Positions 23,507 through 31,238 are shown, counted from the first letter of the stretch. The stretch: 32,768 nucleotides of DNA from Acidobacteriota bacterium (GCA_027307115.1 DAHUXN010000087.1:1-32768); one strand, 5' to 3'. Program-made: numbers and translations. Notes: generated by a model not told the origin, from the sequence alone.

Positions 23507-23992
23507 ATGGGTGACGATTGGAACAGCGTTGGACGGTCGCAAATGGCTGTTGATGCAGCCTACATGCAGATGGCGCTCGAGGAAGCGCGCGCGGCGGAGC
23601 GTGGCGGCGAAGTGCCAGTCGGTTGCGTGATCACTATTGAAGACCGCGTTTTGGCACGGGCCGCCAACCGTACGATTGCCGATTGCGACCCCACGGCGCA
23701 TGCGGAAATGGTTGCGTTGCGCGCCGCCGCCGCGGCGATTGGGAATCACCGCCTGCTGGGGGCGACTCTTTACGTGACCATCGAGCCGTGCGCGATGTGT
23801 TCTGGCGCGATTTTGCAGGCGCGCGTCGCGCGGCTCGTTTATGGCGCCGACGATCCCAAGGGAGGCGCGGTGCGCTCGTGCTTCGCCGTCTTCGACCATC
23901 CCCGCGTCAATCACCGCGTCGAAATCAAGGCGGGGGTTTGCGCCGACGAGGCCGCCGCCCTGTTGCAAACCTTCTTCGCCGCCCGCCGCTGA
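23507..23992 (+). CDS. tadA: tRNA-specific adenosine deaminase TadA
   Basis: 161 residues. The zinc/catalytic motif is H65-A-E67 (HAEMVAL) with P94-C95-x2-C98 (EPCAMCSGAIL), and VPVGCVI and VARLVYGADDPKGGA are typical. TadA converts A34 to inosine in tRNA-Arg(ACG). It is divergent from the HEAT-repeat gene, 49 bases apart, so a shared promoter region is likely. A perfect 21-base palindrome lies just downstream. Confidence 0.94.
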   Translation: MGDDWNSVGRSQMAVDAAYMQMALEEARAAERGGEVPVGCVITIEDRVLARAANRTIADCDPTAHAEMVALRAAAAAIGNHRLLGATLYVTIEPCAMCSGAILQARVARLVYGADDPKGGAVRSCFAVFDHPRVNHRVEIKAGVCADEAAALLQTFFAARR

Positions 23993-24007
23993 TATGGATC
24001 CGGCGCG

Positions 24008-24028
24008 ATAACGCCGGGCCGGCGTTAT
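24008..24028. repeat. Perfect 21-base palindrome after tadA
   Basis: ATAACGCCGG (24008-24017), a single G, then CCGGCGTTAT (24019-24028). No T-run follows, so it is not a standard terminator. It could be a protein-binding dyad or a member of a palindrome family. Confidence 0.7.
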
Positions 24029-24099
24029 GGGAAGGATGAGGAAGAACTAACGACTGTTCCCGCACAGGGGAAAAGCCCCACGCGCACAAGCCGAGCATA

Positions 24100-25007
24100 G
24101 GGGCACCCGAAAAGACCAAACCCAAGAGCATGGGCCACGCGCCGTGATAGAATTCGTTAATTCGCCGAACGGGGGAGAATGAGTGCCACAACCAAATAGC
24201 CCCACGATCTCCAAGACCCTGCTCTATCTGGCGATTTTGTTCGGTGGCGTCCTTCTCGTTGATTGGGCACTATCGGAAATGTTCAGCCAGCCTGCCGAGG
24301 CCACATACGAGCTAACGAAGATATCTCTGGACGTTGCGATCGCGGCTGCGGTTCTGGGTCTGGCATTTGCTCGCAGTAGGCTCAATATGAAGGTAACGCT
24401 GGTCGCCACTGGATGCCTTTCGTTGGGCTTGACTCTTTGGGTTTTGTCGGTTGTGCGTCAGTCGCCCAGGGCCGCCTCTGCGAACATCAACGAGGATGCC
24501 TACGTCGTGAGCACAGAACACTACGAAGACGGAAAACCTGTATGGACGCTCACTCATGGGAAACAACTGTACACCATCAACTACGACAACACCTGCACCC
24601 AGCAAACCGCCGCTGTTGATTGTGACCACGCCCTCCAAATTGGAGAAGCATTCGGCGGGGCGAATGTATCGTTTCACGGTGACGGCCATGTAATTTCCAT
24701 CGTAGAGTCCAAGGACGATAAGGACTTGACGCACTTCTATCAGGTAACGCGAGTTGATGCGCTTCCCTGACGCCGAGGAGGCGACTATATGCCCAAAGTC
24801 TATTATCACGCCACTGGTCCCAAGACATTTGAATGGGTGGACAGCCCAGAAAAAGCTACACAGGAACCATATAAGGAAGCTGCGGAGGTGACTCAGAGGC
24901 AATTCAAGAATGCGGAGTTGGTAGAGATTCCTGCTGGAACTCGACAGCAACCGTCGAAATGGGTCATCAGCACGGAAGCAGATGGGGCACCCGAAAAGAC
25001 CAAACCC
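24100..25007. repeat. 24-base exact direct repeat, two copies
   Basis: The word that begins GGGGCACCCGAAAAGACC is found at 24100-24123 and again at 24984-25007, 24 bases identical, with similar bases continuing after both. The first copy is intergenic; the second forms the last codons of the 73-residue gene. The GGGGCACCCG part recalls the outer hairpin arm of the D/E elements. Confidence 0.85.
24183..24770 (+). CDS. Hypothetical three-span membrane protein
   Basis: 195 residues from GTG 24183, preceded by GGGGGAG; an ATG three bases upstream is out of frame and closes after six codons. Hydrophobic segments lie at about 10-28, 42-60 and 64-85. A hydrophilic C-terminal part of about 110 residues follows (TEHYEDGKPVWTLTHGK), with two cysteines and no known motif. 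I do not recognise it. Base use is less GC-biased than in the housekeeping neighbours. The 73-residue gene follows after 18 bases. Confidence 0.55.
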   Translation: MPQPNSPTISKTLLYLAILFGGVLLVDWALSEMFSQPAEATYELTKISLDVAIAAAVLGLAFARSRLNMKVTLVATGCLSLGLTLWVLSVVRQSPRAASANINEDAYVVSTEHYEDGKPVWTLTHGKQLYTINYDNTCTQQTAAVDCDHALQIGEAFGGANVSFHGDGHVISIVESKDDKDLTHFYQVTRVDALP

Positions 25008-25010
25008 TAG
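24789..25010 (+). CDS. Hypothetical 73-residue protein with a repeat-derived tail
   Basis: Starts at ATG 24789 behind GAGGAGG. The product (MPKVYYHATGPKTFEWVDSP ...) is hydrophilic and has no recognised domain. The last residues, GAPEKTKP, and the TAG stop are encoded by the 24-base repeat also present at 24100-24123, so its original C-terminus was probably replaced. It is likely cotranscribed with the membrane protein upstream. Confidence 0.5.
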   Translation: MPKVYYHATGPKTFEWVDSPEKATQEPYKEAAEVTQRQFKNAELVEIPAGTRQQPSKWVISTEADGAPEKTKP

Positions 25011-25121
25011 GGCGCGGGCACGCGTGCGTTTTGGCCATGAGCAAACGGCGTGTTTCGGATCGTACCTGCGCGAGGATCTTGAGGAATTTCGGAAATGGCG
25101 CGAAGGTGAATTAACGGCGTC

Positions 25122-25442
25122 CTAACGAGGGCGTTTCTTTCTATTTGTGTTCTGAATACTTCTGAGATTACCGGTGTGCTTCTTAGTCGCAAGATGAAGC
25201 ATGGCACTGCGCAGGAGCCAATTCGCTTTGGTTTGATAACCGGGGCCATCCGCTTTGAGCCACGCTATAACGTCCGAATCCAGACGCATCGTGACCGGCT
25301 TCTTGGTCGGCCGATAGAACTTTCCGATTTCGGCTCCACTCCAATCCAGAACCGCGGGAGCATCCGAAAAATCAATGTCCTGGTCTTTTTTTGCGGCGAT
25401 GGCGCGGATGTCTCGTTTCTGCTGCTTTGTGACCTTCCTCAT
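25122..25442 (-). CDS. brnA: BrnA-type antitoxin
   Basis: 106 residues from ATG 25442, which has AAAGGAG upstream; longer starts reach 25529 but overlap the toxin further. MRKVTKQQKRDIRAIAAKKDQDIDFSD, then KPVTMRLDSDVIAWLKADGPGYQTKANWLLRSAM matches the BrnA ribbon-helix-helix C-terminal region. BrnA binds BrnT and represses the shared operon in known systems. A basic tail of about 20 residues follows the conserved core. It overlaps the toxin gene by 71 bases. Confidence 0.88.
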   Translation of the reverse strand: MRKVTKQQKRDIRAIAAKKDQDIDFSDAPAVLDWSGAEIGKFYRPTKKPVTMRLDSDVIAWLKADGPGYQTKANWLLRSAMLHLATKKHTGNLRSIQNTNRKKRPR

Positions 25443-25710
25443 AGGCTCTCCTTTCATGCGACTCGGCGGCGCGGGCAGAGACGATGCGAATGACTTCTTC
25501 GTTGTGTTCCTCATGGAATGTGTGGACAACCAGTAAAATCGAACCGGGTCCTATGGCGCCCACGGTTATCCACCGTTCCTCATCCTCAGACGAATAGTCG
25601 CGTTGCGTAATAGCGTATGGATCATCGAAGACAAGAACGGCGGTTTCAAAGCGAACATCGTGCTTGGAGAGGTTTTGGCGGTTCTTGTTCTCATCCCACG
25701 TGAATCGCAT
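25372..25710 (-). CDS. brnT: BrnT-type ribonuclease toxin
   Basis: 112 residues from ATG 25710. RFTWDENKNRQNLSKHDVRF, AVLVFDDP, RWITVGAIGPGSILLVVHTF and VIRIVSARAAESHERRAYEEG are the complete BrnT pattern. BrnT is a RelE-fold RNase that stops translation until bound by BrnA. The last 19 residues, beyond the usual YEEG end, are basic and are encoded where the antitoxin gene has already begun. The gene order toxin-antitoxin is standard. The tRNA-Ser gene is about 140 bases upstream on the same strand. Confidence 0.88.
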   Translation of the reverse strand: MRFTWDENKNRQNLSKHDVRFETAVLVFDDPYAITQRDYSSEDEERWITVGAIGPGSILLVVHTFHEEHNEEVIRIVSARAAESHERRAYEEGHKAAETRHPRHRRKKRPGH

Positions 25711-25798
25711 AGCCGGTCGCGACAAGACAGCATAGCCGTCGCAAAGAGAAATGTCAATACATTTGTGCATACGTCATGCGTCAATTCGCAAAAAAAAC

Positions 25799-25818
25799 GC
25801 ACAGGCTGAAGCCTGTGC
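25799..25818. repeat. GGCTGAAGCC palindrome
   Basis: GCACAGGCTGAAGCCTGTGC is a perfect-arm palindrome between brnT and tRNA-Ser, of the same family as the palindromes at 2784-2839. It may end tRNA transcription but has no T-run after it on the minus strand. Confidence 0.65.
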
Positions 25819-25847
25819 CACATGAAACCCTCGAGAAAAATCGCTTT

Positions 25848-25940
25848 TGGCGGAGAGGGTGGGATTTGAACCCACGAGCCCGGTTTTGCCAGGCTACCCG
25901 CTTTCGAGGCGGGCTCTTTCAACCGCTCAGACACCTCTCC
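25848..25940 (-). tRNA. tRNA-Ser (anticodon CGA)
   Basis: Minus-strand GGAGAGG pairs with CCTCTCC to form the acceptor stem, followed by discriminator G and an encoded CCA (25848-25850). The anticodon arm CCCGC-CTCGAAA-GCGGG gives anticodon CGA, reading UCG. A long variable arm (class II) and the T arm GTGGG-TTCAAAT-CCCAC are intact. Length is 93 with CCA. Small open frames across it (products with SKAGSLAKPGSWVQIPPSP) are well-known false translations of this tRNA. Confidence 0.97.
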
Positions 25941-26775
25941 GCGTCAACAGCGTGTAGAAAGATTACCAGAGCGACGCGGAACGGACAACGCTCGACCGAG
26001 CAGCTTGTTGGAAAGGGTTCTCGATTGTCGTGATCATTGTGTCGCGCCCATTCGCGCGAGAGTGCCAGGTCGCAGCAACTCAGAGAAACGGCAGATTCCT
26101 CGTCGCCTGTCTCCTCGGAATGACAACGCAAAAAGGAATGCAGATTCCTTGCCTGCGTCAGGCAGGCTCGGAGATTGGCTCCTCCCTTCGCTAAGGCTCC
26201 CTTCGCAAAACACACTCGGGGCAAACAGGGCGAGCGGAATGATGACGCAAAAAAGAATGCAGATTCCCTGCGTGCGTCAGGCCGGCTCGGCGGCCAACGA
26301 CGGCTTCGCCTCCCTTTGCCAGGGCTCCCTGCGCAAAACACACTCAGGGCAAGCAGGCTGGGCGGAATGACAACGCAAGAAGGAATGCAGATTCCCTGCC
26401 CGCGTAGTCAGACGAGGAAGAGACTACGTTTCGTTAAGTAGTAGACGTGCCCTGAGCGCCGAGGCGCACTTAGGAGCACTCAGGATGAAGTCGAGACGCG
26501 CGCCGCTTCGCAGGAAACCGGTTCCTTCGCAAAACGGTCTCAGGAAGGAGAGGCAAAACAGACCCCACAAGGATGGTATCTCCTGGCAGGCCGATGTATG
26601 CCCGTCGGTAGCCGTTTGGTAACGAATTGACCCCGCCGAGCCCGACCCACCAAGTCCAAACCTGAAGTAGGATTCCCACATATTACTGACCCTGAGCAGT
26701 TTACATGAACGTGGCGAATGGCTGCCCTGATGCTCTTATACCCGTGGCTAAACGAACCGAGGAGCAGGATTGCAA
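25941..26775. other. 835-base intergenic region with repeats before the pilin cluster
   Basis: No convincing gene. 26001-26420 holds family repeats in tandem, listed separately. 26430-26560 contains further fragments (GCGCCGAGGCGC, CTTCGCAAAACGGTCTCAGG). From about 26570 to 26770 the sequence is not repetitive and probably carries the promoter and leader of the pilin genes. The stretch GGTAGCCGTTTGGTAAC near 26610 faintly recalls a c-di-GMP riboswitch element, but the rest does not fit. Confidence 0.5.
26001..26420 (+). repeat. MITE-like end plus tandem GCAGATTCC units, copy C
   Basis: AGCTTGTTGGAAA (26002-26014) and the following bases align with the left half of the element at 5000-5143. 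From there GCAGATTCC recurs at 26091, 26140, 26259 and 26387, giving units of 49, 119 and 128 bases. The first three units end with GGAATGA followed by an A-rich linker. Units two and three contain CGCAAAACACACTC words and short palindromes. No right inverted end is clear. Confidence 0.75.
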
Positions 26776-27375
26776 ATGAAGAAGCGAACAAATTCAGAGC
26801 GCGGCTTCAGTTTGGTGGAGGCCCTCGTGGTTATGGCTGTGGCTGCTGTGGTATTGGCGATTGCCACGCCATCTTTCCTTCAAGCTTACAGAGGCTACCA
26901 GTTGGACAATGCGGCCGCGCAGGTTGCAGGGGTTCTGAAATCGACAAGGGCTGACGCTATACGGCTCAACGCACAAGTTCCTATCAACTGCGTCATTCAG
27001 GCAGCTGGAGGGCAAACGCGCATTTGGTCGGATTCTAACGTTCCGGTTAACGACGGAACGTGGCAAGCCTCGGAACCGGGGATTATCCTGAGCGGCAACG
27101 TAAACCTGGTGGCGGCTGGAGTCGTTCCCAATACCGCAGGGCTTGCTGCCGCAATCGGAGTTCCGGTTCTTACGGCTACTCCGCTAAATGGTGTTGCGGA
27201 CACGTTCGACGGCCGCGGCGCCGCGAACCCGGCGGCACCGCCAGGTGTGTTTGTACTGTATGTTGGGAACACTGCCATTCCTGCCGTGGGTTACCGAGCC
27301 GTGATCTTGATGCCGTCCGGTTCCATTCAGGTGTGGTCCGCAGACGGCGCAGGAGCCTGGCATCAGCCCAGCTAA
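26776..27375 (+). CDS. FimT/GspH-like minor prepilin
   Basis: 199 residues from ATG 26776; an in-frame TTG two codons upstream is possible. KKRTNSERGFSLVEALVVMA is a type III prepilin signal, cut after G with F at +1 and E at +5, followed by the usual hydrophobic helix. The C-terminal part is G/A/N-rich with a GspH/FimT-like strand pattern. Such minor pilins initiate or top type IV pili or pseudopili in the inner membrane. It is the first of four prepilin-like genes, with 23 bases to the next. Confidence 0.85.
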   Translation: MKKRTNSERGFSLVEALVVMAVAAVVLAIATPSFLQAYRGYQLDNAAAQVAGVLKSTRADAIRLNAQVPINCVIQAAGGQTRIWSDSNVPVNDGTWQASEPGIILSGNVNLVAAGVVPNTAGLAAAIGVPVLTATPLNGVADTFDGRGAANPAAPPGVFVLYVGNTAIPAVGYRAVILMPSGSIQVWSADGAGAWHQPS

Positions 27376-27398
27376 CCAAGGACTAAGAGAGCCAAAAC

Positions 27399-27950
27399 AT
27401 GCGAAGACGATCGAAAATGCAATTGCACAACCAACGCGGGTTCACCCTGATCGAGATGGCCGTTGCCACGGCGGTCTTGCTGATCGGCATAGTCGGTGTG
27501 GCGCAGCTGGTGCCCGTCGCGGTCAACATGAACATGGGCAATCGAAGCGATTCCACGGCCCTGGTGATCGCGCAACGTGAAATGGAAGCGTTGATCGACC
27601 AGTCCATTGCGAACACGACCTTTTCGGATCCTCAAGGCATCGTCTGCCCGGCAGCAGGTCTCTGCAACCTGGGCAATCCGGCGACACCGGGAGTGATCGT
27701 GGGCAGCCCGCTGCTGAATCTTGGCAACCGTCCTTTGATTGACTACGGCGTCGCTCAAGTAGCCGGCTATAGCTTTAATTACTCGGACCCCAATGATCCC
27801 TCGGACACGCAGTACGACATCCGCTGGGCGGTAATCACTTTGGGCAACGGAACAACTGCCAGCGCGAAACGCTTCATTGTAGGCGTGCGCCGGACGGGCG
27901 GCAATGGAACGTTTTTGCCAATCACGTTGGATGCGGCGGTGGACAAATGA
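27399..27950 (+). CDS. PilV-like minor prepilin
   Basis: 183 residues. NQRGFTLIEMAVATAVLLIGIVGVAQ is a prepilin signal with glutamate at +5 and a PilV/GspI-type helix. Downstream MNMGNRSDSTALVIAQREMEALIDQ is typical of the PilV N-terminal helix. Two cysteines (CPAAGLC) may bond. It overlaps the PilW-like gene by four bases (ATGA), so translation is coupled. Role: minor pilin in the assembly-initiation complex. Confidence 0.82.
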   Translation: MRRRSKMQLHNQRGFTLIEMAVATAVLLIGIVGVAQLVPVAVNMNMGNRSDSTALVIAQREMEALIDQSIANTTFSDPQGIVCPAAGLCNLGNPATPGVIVGSPLLNLGNRPLIDYGVAQVAGYSFNYSDPNDPSDTQYDIRWAVITLGNGTTASAKRFIVGVRRTGGNGTFLPITLDAAVDK

Positions 27951-28759
27951 CAATCGTGCAAAAGTTTGAACGCCAAAAAGGATTCACCCTGATTGAGATC
28001 ATGGTTGCCATGGCCGTCTTCCTGGTGATCTGCGGAGCCATGTTCGGCCTTGTGAATATGTCGCAGAAGCGTTTCCAGACGGAATCGCAGGTCCTTGACT
28101 CGTTCCAGCAAGCACGCCTGGGACTGGACGAGGTCGTGCGCGACGCCGGTGATATGGGTTTCCCGCCGCAAAATCAATATTCCGTCGCGCCGCTTGCGCC
28201 TACTTTCGACGCGATTACTCCGGTTGCGTGGTCGCCGAATTACGCCGTGACTTCGTGCCTGATTGGCACTGCAGGCGGCGGCACCTGCACAACGCCGAGC
28301 GACTTCGACGTAATTTTCGAAGAGCAGTACGACAATACCGGAGTCAACTGGATACGCTACACATTGCAGGGCACAACCCTGTGGCGCGGCGTGGCGCCCA
28401 AGGCAGCCGGCGTGGATCCTGCCGCGCAAGTTTCGATAGCGGCCGGGAACATGTCTCCTTACGTCACGAACGTAATGAATAACGCCAACGCCGCCCAGAT
28501 CGCCAGATTCAGGGCCGCCTATCCGGCGATGTTTCCTGGAGGAAATCCTCAGCCGATCTTTCAGTATTACTGTCCGAACCCGGCCGCACCGCCAGCTCTC
28601 AGACGTTGCCAAAATGCGGGCGCAAACAACTCCCCCGATAACGTTGTCGATGTGGAAGTCACTCTGATTGTACGAGCAACCCGAAGCGACGCTCAGACCC
28701 GCGCGCCGCGCTTGGTCGAATTAAATGGGCGAGGCCATCGCCTGAATCCGAATCGATAG
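27947..28759 (+). CDS. PilW-like minor prepilin
   Basis: 270 residues. KGFTLIEIMVAMAVFLVICGAMFGLV is a prepilin signal, followed by QKRFQTESQVLDSFQQARLGLDEVVRDAGDMGF, the PilW/GspJ N-terminal helix. A larger C-terminal domain has two cysteine pairs and ends with a conserved-looking strand before TRSDAQTRAPR. It lies between the PilV- and PilX-like genes. The minor pilins PilV-W-X form the tip complex of type IV pili in known systems. Confidence 0.84.
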   Translation: MTIVQKFERQKGFTLIEIMVAMAVFLVICGAMFGLVNMSQKRFQTESQVLDSFQQARLGLDEVVRDAGDMGFPPQNQYSVAPLAPTFDAITPVAWSPNYAVTSCLIGTAGGGTCTTPSDFDVIFEEQYDNTGVNWIRYTLQGTTLWRGVAPKAAGVDPAAQVSIAAGNMSPYVTNVMNNANAAQIARFRAAYPAMFPGGNPQPIFQYYCPNPAAPPALRRCQNAGANNSPDNVVDVEVTLIVRATRSDAQTRAPRLVELNGRGHRLNPNR

Positions 28760-28791
28760 AATAGAAATGATTAACGGTTAAGGATAAACCC

Positions 28792-30345
28792 ATGAAACCC
28801 CACAACTCGTTTTCACCGAAGCGTCAGGAAGCCGGAGTAGCCCTGCTGATTGCCATTTTCATTCTGTTGCTCGTCAGCGGCGTTGCCCTCGCCCTAGTTG
28901 CCAACTCCGGTTCGGAAAGCTCACTCGCGGGAAACTTCCGTTCCTCGACCAGCGCCTATGACGCTGGCACGGCCGGCCTCGAGGAAGCGCGCGGGCGCTT
29001 GTTGTCCGGAAGTCCGGGCGATCTAAATGTCATCCCCGGATTTATCCCCGTCGGAGCTCCCCTGGCCGTTGGTCAAGTGCGCTATATCCTGAATTCTTTG
29101 AACCCGGCCGACGTTGTGGCACCGACAACTCCCGGCTCGGCCTATTTTGACAACGAATACCCGCAAGAATTTGGTGTTCCAGTGACAGCAGCGGTGACGC
29201 AGACGATCCCTTCCGTGTGGGCAAATTCAGCTGTAGCGCAGATGCCTGGCCCACTTTACAAATGGGTTCGTATCACAGCCGCCACGGAACAATCGCTCAA
29301 CATAGACGTGAATCAAGACGGTGTTAAGGATGCGGTTACTCCATTGTATTACGACCCGGCGCACATTGACGTCAGCGGAAATCCCCGGCCAAGCCTGATT
29401 GTGGTCCCGACCGCCCCTGCGGGCGTGCCTGCGACGGCAAACCAGGTGCTGGAAGTTACAGCGTTGGCCGCACTGCCAAACGGCAGCCGGAAGATTGAGC
29501 AGTATGTGGTCACTCCGGTTACGTTCAATCTGAATTTCCCGTCAGCTCTGAGCCTGCCGGGCGCGAATGTCGCCTTTAATCCGGCCAACTCGAACGTGTG
29601 GTTTGCAAACGGTACGGACGGCTCCGGCGCGGTGACCGGAAGTCCCAGCTACACTCCGGTTCCGGGCTGCAACCCGAACCCCAACACGATATTGCCCTCC
29701 GTCGGCGTAACCGACCCGGCAGGCAGCACCGCTAATGTCAGCGCGGTCACCAGCCAAATTCCGACCCGGCTCGACAACCACTATGTAGGCGCCGGTGGCA
29801 GTCCGAGCGTAGGTAACGTAAGCCTCAGTTCCGCCATGGATACACCAGCCGAACTTGACCAGATCGTTCAGACCATCACCGATAGTGCCGACTTGGTTCT
29901 CAATCCGCCAACCGGCACATCGGCTAGTTCTTCTTCGCTGCCTTCTTCCATGATTTTGAGCGGCAGCCCCGCGACCTGCACCTCCGGCACGGTCGTTGTC
30001 AACGGCGATTTCACCCTAGGACCGCAAACCGGCTGCGGTATTCTGGTCGTGACCGGGAATTTCAATTACACCGGAAACTCCGGATGGAACGGAATTATCC
30101 TGGTCATTGGAAGCGGCACAACAACGTTTCAAGGGCAAGGCGGCGGCACAGGGCAATTTGATGGCGCGGTGTTTGTCGCTACCACAAAAAGCACTACTGG
30201 AAGCCAGCTTGCGACTCTCGGAAACGTCAATTTTGACATCAATGGCGGCGGCGGAAACGGCATTTATTACGATAGCTGCTGGATCAGAAATGCGCAGAAG
30301 CCGCCGACTTACAAAGTGCTGTCGTTCCACGAGATTGCACAATAA
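28792..30345 (+). CDS. Large PilX-like pilus protein with beta-solenoid-like C-terminus
   Basis: 517 residues, more than twice a usual PilX. QEAGVALLIAIFILLLVSGVALALV and SSLAGNFRSSTSAYDAGTAGLEEA are the PilX/GspK-type N-terminus, without glutamate at +5 as in that class. The long C-terminal part ends with GTVVVNGDFTLGPQTGCGILVVTGNFNY and GNGIYYDSCWI, a G/N/T-rich strand-turn pattern suggesting a beta-helix or adhesin-like module. AAGGA precedes the ATG. Likely role: tip minor pilin, perhaps with adhesion. It lies 32 bases after the PilW-like gene. Confidence 0.78.
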   Translation: MKPHNSFSPKRQEAGVALLIAIFILLLVSGVALALVANSGSESSLAGNFRSSTSAYDAGTAGLEEARGRLLSGSPGDLNVIPGFIPVGAPLAVGQVRYILNSLNPADVVAPTTPGSAYFDNEYPQEFGVPVTAAVTQTIPSVWANSAVAQMPGPLYKWVRITAATEQSLNIDVNQDGVKDAVTPLYYDPAHIDVSGNPRPSLIVVPTAPAGVPATANQVLEVTALAALPNGSRKIEQYVVTPVTFNLNFPSALSLPGANVAFNPANSNVWFANGTDGSGAVTGSPSYTPVPGCNPNPNTILPSVGVTDPAGSTANVSAVTSQIPTRLDNHYVGAGGSPSVGNVSLSSAMDTPAELDQIVQTITDSADLVLNPPTGTSASSSSLPSSMILSGSPATCTSGTVVVNGDFTLGPQTGCGILVVTGNFNYTGNSGWNGIILVIGSGTTTFQGQGGGTGQFDGAVFVATTKSTTGSQLATLGNVNFDINGGGGNGIYYDSCWIRNAQKPPTYKVLSFHEIAQ

Positions 30346-30363
30346 CGCTGAACGAGAGAGAAC

Positions 30364-30951
30364 ATGAGAACAAAGCATCTTTTCAGAGTCATCATCGCGG
30401 CTGTGGTGGTCTCAGGCGCTTCGCTGACCGCCGCGGCGCAACAACAGGCATCGCAGACAGATGCTTCGCAGAAGCAGAAAGCGAAGCCCGCTCCGGCAAA
30501 GAGCGCTAAGGTGTGGGGCGACGACGACCTGACGTCCCTGCGTTCGCCCGCGGACATCTATGCCCAACAACAGCAGCGGGAAGCCGCTGCCGCAGCTGCT
30601 GCTGCCTCCGCGAAGCAGCAGAGTGTGGCTAAGGCCGGCAATCCAGCCGACCCCAGTCCCGGTCGCGCGTCCGGTTGGAAAATCAACACGCCCGACGATG
30701 CACAAAAAGCAATCGATTGGGATGATCGCGACATTGCCACCCAGAAACAACTCGCCGCCAATCTGCAAAAACAGCTCGACACCGCACCCGCAGATCAGAA
30801 AGCTCGTCTGCAGAAAGCACTCGAGGAGCGACTACAGATCATTGCAGGCACGCAGAAGGATCGCGATGTGATCGCCGTGCAGAAAGAAAAGCTCGAGAAG
30901 AAACCAACTGCCGGCAGCAACGCGCCAGCTACGCCGCCGCCTTCGCAGTAA
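30364..30951 (+). CDS. Exported A/Q-rich coiled-coil protein, last gene of the pilin cluster
   Basis: 195 residues. A signal peptide (about 1-25, ending AAAQQ) is followed by Q/A/K-rich sequence, VWGDDDLTSLRSPADIY, and a long charged helix at about 120-175 (NLQKQLDTAPADQKARLQKALEERLQII), probably a coiled coil. I do not recognise a named family. It follows the PilX-like gene by 18 bases and precedes a terminator, so it belongs to the same transcript. It takes the position where a PilY1 gene often stands in pilus operons. Confidence 0.65.
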   Translation: MRTKHLFRVIIAAVVVSGASLTAAAQQQASQTDASQKQKAKPAPAKSAKVWGDDDLTSLRSPADIYAQQQQREAAAAAAAASAKQQSVAKAGNPADPSPGRASGWKINTPDDAQKAIDWDDRDIATQKQLAANLQKQLDTAPADQKARLQKALEERLQIIAGTQKDRDVIAVQKEKLEKKPTAGSNAPATPPPSQ

Positions 30952-31009
30952 TCGAGGCTTATACAGTTTTCTTACCCACGCCTTAGCCCTCAATGCAGAC
31001 GCGTGATGC

Positions 31010-31049
31010 AAAAAGGCGCTCCGATTTATCGGGGCGCCTTTTGTTTTTC
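31010..31049 (+). terminator. Terminator closing the pilin cluster
   Basis: AAAAGGCGC (31011-31019) pairs with GCGCCTTTT (31034-31042), extended by CCGA-TTTA-TCGG, and GTTTTT follows. The A-run on the left means it could also stop transcription coming from the opposite strand. Confidence 0.85.
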
Positions 31050-31065
31050 TGAAACTCTCCAAATT

Positions 31066-31210
31066 AGAAGCTTGCTGAAAGGCTCTACTCGATGTCATCC
31101 CGCCTGCCCTGAGCCTCTTCGGCGAAGCCGCGAGGAGCCTGCCTGGCGGCAGGCAGGGAATCTGCTGTTGCCTTGGACTTGTGCGGATGCACTTTTTCAA
31201 CAAGCGGTTA
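31066..31210 (-). repeat. MITE-like element with inverted ends, copy B
   Basis: Reverse-orientation relative of the element at 5000-5143. The ends are GCTTGCTGAAA (31070-31080) and TTTTTCAACAAGC (31193-31205). Read on the minus strand it shares TCCAAGG, AACAGCAGATTCC, GATGACA and GTAGAG in the same order. The interior has a longer run of palindromes (CCTGCCTGGCGGCAGGCAGG). It again lies between convergent genes. Confidence 0.75.
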
Positions 31211-31238
31211 CAGGAATGAAACAAATGCGCGGATCGCG

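Noticed and set aside
25566-25934. 122-codon minus-strand frame running through tRNA-Ser
   Set aside because: Its first residues are the typical false translation of a tRNA-Ser gene, and the rest is antiphase to brnT.
26001-26420. CRISPR-like array
   Set aside because: Repeated words are only 9-15 bases, unit lengths differ widely (49-128 bases), the spacers are palindromic repeat material, and no cas gene is present.
26570-26640. Possible c-di-GMP (GEMM-I) riboswitch before the pilin cluster
   Set aside because: GGTAGCCGTTTGGTAAC recalls the 3-prime part of the class, but it does not fold into the needed hairpin and the conserved GCAAAGC and GGCAAAC blocks are missing at the right spacing.
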